From assembly GCF_000519045.1 (NCBI RefSeq), contig NZ_KI912532.1:2108001-2172000 (forward strand): DNA of 64,000 nt, read 5' to 3'. Positions 51,547 to 59,832 of the stretch are shown piece by piece. The translations under genes and the position numbers were made by a program. The DNA is from Dechloromonas agitata is5. Its GTDB lineage: Bacteria > Pseudomonadota > Gammaproteobacteria > Burkholderiales > Rhodocyclaceae. The notes below the pieces were generated by a model. The model was given only the letters and a program-made list of their open reading frames with translations. It was not told the origin of the DNA and searched no databases. The stretch's first letter is position 1, and the number at the start of each line of letters is the position of its first letter.

Positions 51547-52200
51547 TCAGCGGCTCAGCAAGTCGCTCCACAAGGCAGGCGGGATGCTGGCGACATACTC
51601 GTACCCCTCCGGCCCGCGTTGCGCAAAAACGACCAGCGTGCCTTCCGGCTTGACGAAGAAACCGATCAGGTCGGCCAGGTTGGGGGCGTGGGCCAGCAGC
51701 AGGCGGTTGCTGCCGGCTGGCACGGGGGCGGCCAGCAGCTTCTTCAGGGCTTCGAGGCGCGGCTGTTTTTCTGCGCGCGTCATGTTGGCCGAGTACATCA
51801 ACGCCTCGGCGGTTTCGAATTTGTCGCCGATGGCCAGGGTTGCCGATTCGCGCGTCCGGCACATCGGGCTGACGATGATTTCGCCGAGCGGAATCTTGGC
51901 CTTGCGCAGCGACTTGCCGACATCGCGCATCAAGGCCCGGCCCTGGTCGTTGAGCAGGCGCTGGGTGTTGCAGTCGGCCAGATCGACATGGGGAAACTGA
52001 TCAGGGCGCGAATTGTCGGTATCGCCGTGGCGGAGATAGAGCACATAGCCGCCCTTCTGCAGCTTGGCCAGCAGGTCGCGGTTGGCCATTACTTCGGTAA
52101 AGGCCGGCTTGGCCGGTGTGCCGGGCTGCGCGGCCAGCGGCACTTGCCACCCGGCGAGCAGGGCGGTGAGGAGGAGCGTGGGCAGGCGGAGTCGATTCAT
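51547..52200 (-). CDS. exported histidine phosphatase family protein
   Basis: 217 residues. A signal peptide ([18 protein letters not shown], cleavage after LAA near 24) precedes a histidine-phosphatase (phosphoglycerate-mutase-like) fold: [11 protein letters not shown] with the phospho-accepting His, [13 protein letters not shown] with the second Arg, and [14 protein letters not shown] with the second His. So it is a likely periplasmic phosphatase, substrate unknown. ATG 52200 is one base after the HD-GYP stop; its own stop is one base before the kinase start, so all three are one operon. A phosphatase between signalling genes is unusual. Confidence 0.87.
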   Translation of the reverse strand: MNRLRLPTLLLTALLAGWQVPLAAQPGTPAKPAFTEVMANRDLLAKLQKGGYVLYLRHGDTDNSRPDQFPHVDLADCNTQRLLNDQGRALMRDVGKSLRKAKIPLGEIIVSPMCRTRESATLAIGDKFETAEALMYSANMTRAEKQPRLEALKKLLAAPVPAGSNRLLLAHAPNLADLIGFFVKPEGTLVVFAQRGPEGYEYVASIPPALWSDLLSR

Positions 52201-52201
52201 G

Positions 52202-53338
52202 TCAGGCAGTCGCTTCGGGAGGGTGGTCGGCGTGGCGCTCGGCAATCGCAATGCAGGCGTCGATGTTGGCCAGGAAGACATCGACGATGCGTGGGTCGAA
52301 ATGTTGCCCGCGTCCCTGGCGGATGATCTCGATGCTCTTCTCGATGGGGAAGGCTTCCTTGTAGTGCCGTTTGCAGACCAGGGCATCGAAGACATCGGCC
52401 AACGCCATCAGGCGGGCGGAGAGCGGAATGGCGTTGCCGGACAGGCCGCGCGGATAGCCGGAGCCGTCCCATTTCTCGTGGTGGCCGCCGGCAATTTCAC
52501 GGGCGATTTCCAGGAAGCTCAGCGCGTAGCGGTTGTCCTGTTCGTGCTCGTTGTCCTCCTGGCCGCGCAGCACGCGTTCAATGGCCTCGGTCAAGGCATC
52601 GGCCCCGATCTGGGCATGGGTCTTCATGACCAGGAACTCCTCCGGCGTCAGCCGACCTGGCTTGAGCAGGATGGCATCCGGGATGCCGACCTTGCCGATG
52701 TCGTGCAGGGGGGCCGCCTTGGCAATCAGCTCCTGGGTCAGCGGATCGAGTTGACCGGCGAATTCCGGCAAGGTGCTCAGGCCGTGCATCAGCACCTCGA
52801 TGTAGCTCCGGGTGCGGATCAGGTGGTTGCCGGTTTCGTTGTCGCGCTTTTCCGCCAGCGTGGCCAGCGCCTGCATGGTCACTTCCTTGATCAACTCCAG
52901 TTCACGGGTGCGCTGCCGGACCTGCGATTCGAGCCGGGCATTCTGGTCGGCCAGCTGGTCGTGCGCCCGCTTCAGGGCCAGGTGGGTGCGGACACGGGCA
53001 TTGAGGATGGCCGGGCGGATCGGCTTGGTGATGTAATCGACGGCGCCCAGGCGCAGGCCGGCCTCCTCGTCCTCGTCGGCTGACATGGCGGTGACGAAAA
53101 TCACCGGAATGTTGCGGGTTTCCGGCATGGCACGCAGATGGCGCAGGGTTTCGTAGCCATCCATGCCGGGCATCATGATGTCGAGCAGGATGAGGTCCGG
53201 GATGGGTGCGGTAACGGCCACCTGCAGCGCCCGCTCCCCCGAGTTGGCGACCCGTACGTGGTATTCGCTCTTCAGCAGGCCACCGATGACTGTCAGGTTG
53301 TCCCGGTTGTCATCGACGATGAGGATGGTGTTGGTCAT
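52202..53338 (-). CDS. response regulator with HD-GYP output domain (second copy)
   Basis: 378 residues. Receiver (about 4-120) with ILIVDDNRDN and LILLDIMMPGMDGYE; HD-GYP domain (about 150-355) with [24 protein letters not shown] and [12 protein letters not shown]. Predicted c-di-GMP phosphodiesterase activated by phosphorylation. It has the same order and similar sequence to the gene at 8177-9262, but carries an inserted EDNEHEQDN stretch near residue 265. First gene of the operon leading to the phosphatase and hybrid kinase; a palindrome lies about 28 bases upstream. Confidence 0.93.
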   Translation of the reverse strand: MTNTILIVDDNRDNLTVIGGLLKSEYHVRVANSGERALQVAVTAPIPDLILLDIMMPGMDGYETLRHLRAMPETRNIPVIFVTAMSADEDEEAGLRLGAVDYITKPIRPAILNARVRTHLALKRAHDQLADQNARLESQVRQRTRELELIKEVTMQALATLAEKRDNETGNHLIRTRSYIEVLMHGLSTLPEFAGQLDPLTQELIAKAAPLHDIGKVGIPDAILLKPGRLTPEEFLVMKTHAQIGADALTEAIERVLRGQEDNEHEQDNRYALSFLEIAREIAGGHHEKWDGSGYPRGLSGNAIPLSARLMALADVFDALVCKRHYKEAFPIEKSIEIIRQGRGQHFDPRIVDVFLANIDACIAIAERHADHPPEATA

Positions 53339-53360
53339 GTTGCCGACCCGTGCTATCAGT

Positions 53361-53390
53361 GTTGGTAGAAATCATACATTTCTAACTAAC
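53361..53390. promoter_or_regulatory. palindromic operator candidate before the HD-GYP operon
   Basis: TAGAAAT-CATAC-ATTTCTA (53366-53384), perfect 7-base arms, extended imperfectly by GTTGG on one side and AACTAAC on the other. It is 28 bases upstream of the operon's ATG. AT-rich composition contrasts with the surrounding DNA. Confidence 0.5.
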
Positions 53391-53413
53391 TTGGCAGAAG
53401 GGGCCGGGGCGTT

Positions 53414-54313
53414 TTATTTTGCCGCCACCGGCGGGCGCCGGTACTTCTGGCGCATGCTGACCGTGTAGAAGAGCAGGCCGAGCCAGATCAGGCCGAAGCT
53501 GATCAGGCGCGAGGTCTGCATCGGTTCGTCGAACAGGTAGACGGCAGTCAGGAATTGCAGGGTCGGGTTGATGTACATCAGCATGCCGACCATCGCCAGG
53601 TCGAGGCGCTGCGTGGCGGCGGCGAAGGCCATCAGCGGCAGGGCGGTGATGATGCCGGCGCCGATCAGGAGCAGGGTGGTCAGGTCGCCGGCGAGGGTGA
53701 ATACGGCGTGCCCCTGGCCGCCCTGCCAGGCGGCGTAGATCAGGCAGACGGGCAGCATGGCCAGGGTTTCCAGCCACAGGCCGGACAGCGCGTCGACCGG
53801 AACCTGCTTGCGCAACAGGCCGTAGGTGCCGAAAGTAGCGGCGAGGAAGAGCGAGATCCACGGCAGGGTGCCGAGGGCGATCAGTTCGTTGATGACGGCG
53901 ACGACGGCCAGGCCGATGGCCAGCCATTCCTTGCCGTTGAGGCGCTCCTTGAGGACCAGCAGGCCGAGCAGCACGTTGACCAGCGGTGTCAGGAAATAGC
54001 CGAAGCTGGCAGCGACGACCTGCTGGTGGTCGACCGCCCACAGGAAACCCAGCCAGTTGCTACCGAGCAGCAGGGCCGCCAGGCTCAGGCGGGCCAGCTG
54101 GCGCGGCGCCTGGAAGACGCCGATCACCTTGCTCCAGCGCCGGCGCAGGGTGAGCAGAGCAGCGACGAAGACGAAGGCCCACAGCGTGCGGTTGGACAGG
54201 ATGTCCATCGGCGAAATGTGCCCGAGTTGCCTGAAATAGAGCGGAAAGAAACCCCAGATCAGGTAGGCGAGCAGGCCGTAGCTGATGCCGGCCAGCGGGA
54301 GTCGGGAACTCAT
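53414..54313 (-). CDS. rarD: EamA family transporter RarD
   Basis: 299 residues with about ten membrane helices. The sequence matches the RarD branch of the DMT superfamily: GLLAYLIWGFFPLYFRQL at the start, SNRTLWAFVF and NWLGFLWAVDHQQVVAASFGYF, ending LIWLGLLFYTVSMRQK. Substrate unknown, though distant relatives export metabolites. It lies 5 bases after the DUF599 gene and probably shares its transcript. Confidence 0.92.
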   Translation of the reverse strand: MSSRLPLAGISYGLLAYLIWGFFPLYFRQLGHISPMDILSNRTLWAFVFVAALLTLRRRWSKVIGVFQAPRQLARLSLAALLLGSNWLGFLWAVDHQQVVAASFGYFLTPLVNVLLGLLVLKERLNGKEWLAIGLAVVAVINELIALGTLPWISLFLAATFGTYGLLRKQVPVDALSGLWLETLAMLPVCLIYAAWQGGQGHAVFTLAGDLTTLLLIGAGIITALPLMAFAAATQRLDLAMVGMLMYINPTLQFLTAVYLFDEPMQTSRLISFGLIWLGLLFYTVSMRQKYRRPPVAAK

Positions 54314-54318
54314 GGCGC

Positions 54319-55011
54319 TCAGGACGGGTCGCGCAGGATGTGCAGGGCCGGCGAACGGTAGTCGCGGCGGAAGAGGACGACCAGCACGACGAACGAGAGC
54401 AGGCCGAACAGTGCCGGGTTGAGCAGCCAGCCGGAGGCGGCCAAGCCGAAGTAATAGGCACGGATGCCGCGGTTGAAGTCGTCGCCGGCCAGGTTGTTGG
54501 CCCCGGCCACGCGCCGGGCATAGGCATCGATGCCCGGCTCGCCGGCCTGGCCAAAGGGGGCGGCGCCGACCAGGATGGAAAGCAGGTTGAACTGGCGCAG
54601 CGACCAGGTGAACTTGAAATAGGCGAAGACGAAGCAGGCAAGGACGAGCATCAGCTTGATCTCGAGCAGTTCACGATTGCCGGTGTTGCCGAAGGGCAGG
54701 TCGGCCGTGAAGCTGATCAGCTTGTCGGAAGCGCCGAGCGCGGCGACCAGGCCGGCGATGATGTAGATCGTGGTATTGGCGTAGAACGACACGCTGGTCA
54801 CCAGGTTGCCGATCAGCGTCGAATCGGTCACCCGCACGTCGCGTTCGAGCATGCGGTAGGCCCACTTCAAGCGGTATTGCTGGCTGGTGCCGATTAGCCC
54901 GCCAGCCCCCCACGCGCTATGTTCGGAATACCAGGCGTAACCGGCCCAGCAGGCGAAAAAGACGAGCAGGGAAAGCCAGTCGACCGCGGTGAGATGGGGA
55001 AGGGCATGCAT
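54319..55011 (-). CDS. DUF599 family membrane protein
   Basis: 230 residues with four or five helices. Family features: DWLSLLVFFACWAGYAWY at the N-terminus, NLVTSVSFYANTTIYIIAGL, LMLVLACFVFAYFKFTWSLRQFN and the terminal NRGIRAYYFGLAASGWLLNP. Function unknown. ATG 55011 (MHALPHLTAVDW) is preferred over an upstream start. It is followed at once by rarD. Confidence 0.87.
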   Translation of the reverse strand: MHALPHLTAVDWLSLLVFFACWAGYAWYSEHSAWGAGGLIGTSQQYRLKWAYRMLERDVRVTDSTLIGNLVTSVSFYANTTIYIIAGLVAALGASDKLISFTADLPFGNTGNRELLEIKLMLVLACFVFAYFKFTWSLRQFNLLSILVGAAPFGQAGEPGIDAYARRVAGANNLAGDDFNRGIRAYYFGLAASGWLLNPALFGLLSFVVLVVLFRRDYRSPALHILRDPS

Positions 55012-55122
55012 GGTGGCAGTTTGCCATAGCACCGGCCGTTTTCGGCATTGGGGAAAACCGTGCCGGCTGGCGCCCGGTCAAACTCGGGTATCCTGTGCGC
55101 CTTTGTTTTGGGGAGGAATAAA

Positions 55123-55437
55123 ATGGGACAAGCCAAGCAACGCGGTACGCAGGCCGAACGGATCGCCCAGGCACAGGCCAGGATCGAGGCGAAGCGTCCG
55201 GAAAAGCTGGTCTGCAACCACTGCAGCGCCGACGTCACGCAGATCAACCCGGTCAGTACGCGTGGCTTGCGCGGCCTGGACGCCATCTGGGTCGGCCAGT
55301 GCGAATGCGGCCACACGACCTTTGCCGCTTCCGGCGACCCGAAGGCGGTGGAAGCCTTCTTCTTTGCGTTGAGCGAAAACACCGAGCTGACGCTGGGTAG
55401 CCAGAAGCAGGACGGCAGCGAGCACGAAACGGCCTGA
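55123..55437 (+). CDS. small zinc-ribbon-like protein
   Basis: 104 residues starting MGQAKQRGTQAERIAQA, an N-terminus shared by a family of short uncharacterised proteobacterial proteins. Four cysteines, CNHC and CEC-G pattern (Cys near 32, 35, 62 and 64), may form a zinc site. GGGAGG 5 bases before ATG 55123 fixes the start; longer frames lack support. Divergent from the DUF599 gene and convergent with the response regulator. Confidence 0.8.
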   Translation: MGQAKQRGTQAERIAQAQARIEAKRPEKLVCNHCSADVTQINPVSTRGLRGLDAIWVGQCECGHTTFAASGDPKAVEAFFFALSENTELTLGSQKQDGSEHETA

Positions 55438-55459
55438 CCGGGCCGTTGCCCCGCCGGGA

Positions 55460-56011
55460 TCAGGCGGCGCCGTCGAATTCGGCGGCGCGCGGGTGGGGCT
55501 GCAGGGCGGGGCGCCGGGGAACCAGTTGCTCGTCGAGCAGGCGTTCGATGCGGAAAAAGATTTCGTAACGCGAAAACGGCTTCTTCATGAAATCATCGGC
55601 CCCGATGCGGGTGCCGAAAAATTGCTCCATCGCCTGCTCGTTGCCGCTCATCATGATCACCGGGATGTCACGCAGCATCGGGTCGCGACGGATGGCCCGC
55701 AAGGCGGCGAAGCCGTTCATGCCGGGCAGCACGATATCGAGAAAAATCAGTTCTGGCCGGTGCTCCCGCATCAATGCCAGTCCGGTTTCGGCGTCGAGCG
55801 CCTCGTAGGTTTCATAGCCGGCCGAGCGCAGGAACTTGCGCAGGGCGACCAGGATGGTCTTGGAGTCGTCGATGATCAGTACACGCGTCCCTTCGCGGGC
55901 ATCGACGCGGGGCTTCTTGCGCCGCTCGACGATGCCGTCGGTGGTCTTGGGGGGTGCTGCGGCACTGTCATTGCGCCCGAGCAGCGTCCTGATTTGATCG
56001 AGTATTCCCAA
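55460..56011 (-). CDS. single-domain response regulator with N-terminal extension
   Basis: About 183 residues. A 45-residue charged N-terminal stretch (GILDQIRTLLGRN, then VERRKKPRVDAR) precedes a receiver (about 44-165) with VLIIDDSKTILVAL and LIFLDIVLPGMNG (phospho-Asp), plus Lys in FMKKPF. No output domain follows. TTG 56011 is preferred, because AGGAG stands 6 bases upstream; a GTG at 56032 is the longer alternative. It is of the type used in pilus or chemotaxis-like signalling, but the partner is not obvious here; the nearest kinase is the divergent one at 56232. Confidence 0.85.
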   Translation of the reverse strand: MGILDQIRTLLGRNDSAAAPPKTTDGIVERRKKPRVDAREGTRVLIIDDSKTILVALRKFLRSAGYETYEALDAETGLALMREHRPELIFLDIVLPGMNGFAALRAIRRDPMLRDIPVIMMSGNEQAMEQFFGTRIGADDFMKKPFSRYEIFFRIERLLDEQLVPRRPALQPHPRAAEFDGAA

Positions 56012-56231
56012 GACTTTCTCCTGGCCTGGCACTGGTGAATGTTTAACAGGCCGGCATTTTATGATGTATTCATCGCTTGCGCCTGCTTTCCTTGGCCACT
56101 TTCAGGTGCGCTGGCCAGTTGCCAGCGGTGCGTGCTGTAGCGCTGGCCGATATGGTTTCGCGCGATGGTAACTGCTAAGCTGGTATCCCATCGGCGCAGT
56201 TTTGGCTGCCCGGCTCTGGCAAGGAGATCGG

Positions 56232-59135
56232 ATGACCGTTTTGCGTATTCGTTGCGACTTGTTCCGGGTGGTGCTCGCCAGCCTCTGTTTTTCCGGGGTG
56301 TTCGGTCAAGTTTAGGCCGAGGAAAGCCAGCCCCCCACGGCAAGTGGAAGGGGGCCGGTCGAGTTCGTTCGTGTTGTCTCGGACGACAACTATCCGCCCT
56401 ATCTGTTCCGCAATGCCGATGGTGCCGTCGAAGGTTACCTGGTGGATCTCTGGCAGCTCTGGGAGAAAAAAACCGGCGTGCCTGTACGCCTGACGGCAAC
56501 CAATTGGGACGATGCTCAGCGCATGATCAAGGCGGGCGAGGCGGATGTGATCGACATGATCTTCCGCACCCCGCCACGCGAAGCCTTCTATGAGTTTTCC
56601 CAGCCGTATGCCGAACTGCCGGTTGCCATCTACAGCCATGCCTCGATCAGCGGCATCAACGGGGTCAGCACCCTGAAGGGATTTCAGGTGGGTGTCCAGG
56701 CCGGGGATGCCTGCATCGACATCCTGCAGAGCAACGGGATCACCACCCTGGTGTTCTATCGCAACTATGGGGAACTGCTGGCCGCGGCCCGGAATCAGGA
56801 AATCAAGGTGTTTTGCCTGGATGAGTACCCGGCCAATTTCTATTTGTACAAGTTGAATGCCCGGTCCGAACTGCGCAAGGCGTTCGAGTTGTATCGTGGC
56901 CAGTTTCACCGGGCGGTACGCAAGGGGCAGGGCGACATGCTGCGCCTGGTCGAGGTGGGCATGGCAAAAATTACGCCGGATGAAAGGCAGGTCTTGCACG
57001 AGAAGTGGTTTGGCGAACCGCTCGACTTCATGCCCTACGCCCGGAGCATCGGTTGGGTGGCGTTGTTCCTGTTGGGGGGCGGGGGTGTCCTGCTGGCTTG
57101 GAGCCTGGTCTTGCGGAGGCAGGTGGCAGCCAGAACGCAAACGCTCAACCAGACATTGCTCAAGTTGCAGGAGGCGCATCGCGCTACGGAAGAGATGAGC
57201 CAGCACCTGGCCGCCATTCTGGCAGCGATTCCCGACATGCTTTTCGAGCTGGACGCGGATGGACGTTATCTGGGCGTCTTTGCCAACCCGAGCATGCTGC
57301 TGGTGGCGCCCCGGGATAGCCTGATCGGACGTCGGGTCGATGAGGTCCTGCCGCTCGATGCGGCAAGGAGCGTGCATGAGGCGATTGCCATTGCCTTGCG
57401 CGATGGGGCTGACTACGGTCGTGAAGTCTGTTTCGAAATCAACGGCCAACTGCACTGGTTTGAACTGTCCACCGCGCGCAAAGCGGCGGTGGCAGACTTG
57501 CCCCATGTGCTGATGTTGTCGCGCGATGTCACTGCCCGTCGGGAATCCGAGCAGGCATTGCTGAAAGCCCGGGAAGAGGCGATCGTCCATGAGCGTGACA
57601 AACGTATCCGGGCCTTGTTCGATGCGGCGCCGGTCGGTCTGGCTTACGTCAAGGGGAATGTCATCGAGTCCCTGAATCAGCAGTTTGTCGCCATCTTCGG
57701 CTACCAGGCGGACGACATCCCGACGCTGGATGATTGGTGGCGGCGCGCTTATCCGGACCCCGCCTATCGGCAAACGGTCGTGGCGACCTGGGAGGGATTG
57801 ATCAAGAAGGCATTGGCGGGCGATGGTGAGGTGGAAAGCCGTGAGTATCGGGTACGCACCAAGAGTGGTCGCGATCTGGACATGCTGATCGGCGGCAAGG
57901 TGCTGGAGGACGGCATGATTGCGACACTGACCGACATATCCCAGTTGAAGAGTGTGCAGGCGGCATTGAACGAAGCCAAGGAGGCGGCGGAAGCTGCCAA
58001 CATGGCGAAGAGCACATTCCTCGCCAACATGAGCCACGAAATTCGGACGCCGATGAATGCCATCCTCGGCTACGCGCATTTGCTCCGGCGCGGCGAGTTG
58101 ACGGCAGAACAGGGTGACCGGCTGACCAAGATCGGTACGGCTGGCGAACACCTGCTGGCCGTGATCAACGACATTCTCGATATCTCCAAGATCGAGGCCG
58201 GGAAGATGGTGCTGGAGGAAACCGATTTTGCCCTGAGCGCCATTCTCGACCATGTGCAGTCGCTGATCGCCAACAGCGCCAGGGCGAAGGGGCTGACGGT
58301 CAGGATCGACTACGGCAATGTGCCGAGCATCCTGCGCGGTGACCCGACGCGCTTGCGTCAGGGATTGCTGAATTTTGCCAACAATGCCGTCAAATTCACG
58401 GAGCGTGGCACTGTCACGATACGCGCCCGGCTTCTGGAAGAGAGTGAAAGCGGCTTGCTGATCCGCTTTGAAGTGTCAGATACCGGCATCGGTATCTCGG
58501 CGCAGCAGCGTGCCGGATTATTCCGGGCTTTCCAGCAGGTCGACGCGTCGACCACGCGCAAGTATGGAGGCACCGGACTGGGGCTGGCCATTACGCAGCG
58601 GCTGGCCCGAATGATGGGGGGCGATGCGGGCGTGGAGAGCCAGCCGGGCCTCGGCAGTACCTTCTGGTTCACCGCGCGTCTTCGGCGTGGCCTATTGGCG
58701 GAGTCTGCCGAGACCAGGGATCAATCGTCGCCGGAGAGCATGATTCGGCTGCATTACGCGGGGACCCGTATCCTGCTGGTGGAGGATGATTCGATCAACC
58801 AGGAAGTGGCGCTGGCACTGCTCGAAGATACCGGCTTGAAGGTCGATGTGGCGGATAACGGCTGGCAGGCAGTCGCCAAGGCAACAGAGACTGACTATGC
58901 CTTGATCTTGATGGATATGCAGATGCCGGAGATGGGGGGTATCGAGGCCACCCAGGCGATCCGGCAACTACCGGCCCGCCAGTGGACGCCCATCGTGGCG
59001 ATGACGGCCAATGCCTTCGATGAAGATCGTGAACGCTGCATCGCAGCCGGGATGAGCGATTTCATTCCCAAGCCGGTCGACCCGGAAGTGCTGTACCAGA
59101 CGCTGGTGCGCTGGTTGTCCAACAGCAGCCACTAG
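56232..59135 (+). pseudogene. solute-binding-domain hybrid sensor kinase, interrupted by an in-frame amber codon
   Basis: The frame from ATG 56232 has AAGGAG 5 bases upstream and encodes a signal peptide (MTVLRIRCDLFRVVLASL, hydrophobic to GQV), then TAG at 56313, then AEES and an intact protein to 59135. Without the stop it is 967 residues: SBP_bac_3 domain (about 48-260; [18 protein letters not shown]), a helix near 277-298, two PAS, HisKA with [16 protein letters not shown], HATPase with [14 protein letters not shown] and a receiver with [11 protein letters not shown], but no Hpt. Everything after the stop looks under selection. An in-frame ATG at 56442 would give 897 residues but loses the signal peptide and the start of the binding domain. 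It may be a recent mutation, read-through or a sequencing error. Confidence 0.8.
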
Positions 59136-59209
59136 GGGCGTCACGAGGGGGCGACAGGTTGGCCGGGGATCGGTCAGGCCCGATCGAGCCAACCGGGGCG
59201 AGGCAAGCC

Positions 59210-59785
59210 CTAGCAGGGCTTGCCCGGTGCGCAGATGACCTTGCTCGGGCCGCTCGGTGCGGGCTTGGCGGGCGGTGGGGGTGGTGGCCTCGGGTGCGGC
59301 CTGGGGAGCGGGTAGTGGTGCTGCGGGACGCCGTAGCCCGGCACGACATAGACCGGTTGTTGCGCGGCCGGCGGCCTGACCAAGCTGCGGCATTCGGCTT
59401 CCAGTTGCGCCCGCTGCGTGGCTTCCAGCGCTTGCACGGCAAGGTCGCGCAGGCAGGCGTCGGGATCGCCGTAACGCACCGCCGGTGGGGGGGTGGCTGC
59501 CTGGCGCTGGCTTTGCGCCTGCCGTTCGGCGGCCGCCTCGGCGCGTTGGGCGCTTTCTCGCTGGTCGACGAAAGTGCGCATCCGCGCGACGTCGCGTTCG
59601 GCCTGCTGGCGGCTCGCTTCGGGCACCGTGTCGTCGGGGCGTACCGCGACCGTGCCGCTGCCGCCCGGGCAGGGTGAATTGGAAATTTCCACCTTGCCGT
59701 TGGGCAACCGACATTTGTAGATTTCGGCGCCGGCCGGCTGGGCGAGCAGCAGGCCGGCAAGAAGGGGCAGGAGCATCCGGTGCAT
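59210..59785 (-). CDS. DUF4124 domain protein, exported
   Basis: 191 residues. A signal peptide (MHRMLLPLLAGLLLAQ, cleavage after AGA near 19) leads to a DUF4124 domain (EIYKCRLPNGKVEISNSPCPG), a small beta domain with paired Cys common in betaproteobacterial exported proteins. The middle is an Arg/Ala/Gln-rich helix (60-110), then a Pro-rich stretch (PHPRPPPPPPAKPAPSGP) and a cysteine-containing end (VICAPGKPC). ATG 59785 starts the signal peptide. Function unknown. It is about 50 bases downstream of the RND permease on the same strand. Confidence 0.87.
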   Translation of the reverse strand: MHRMLLPLLAGLLLAQPAGAEIYKCRLPNGKVEISNSPCPGGSGTVAVRPDDTVPEASRQQAERDVARMRTFVDQRESAQRAEAAAERQAQSQRQAATPPPAVRYGDPDACLRDLAVQALEATQRAQLEAECRSLVRPPAAQQPVYVVPGYGVPQHHYPLPRPHPRPPPPPPAKPAPSGPSKVICAPGKPC

Positions 59786-59832
59786 GGTCTCTTTATAGCT
59801 TAAACGGGGCACCGGACAACTCAGTTGACCGT

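Noticed and set aside
56033..56231. Short open frames between the response regulator and the third kinase
   Set aside because: None has a ribosome-binding site or recognisable sequence; this 200-base gap most likely holds divergent promoters, but no convincing boxes were found.
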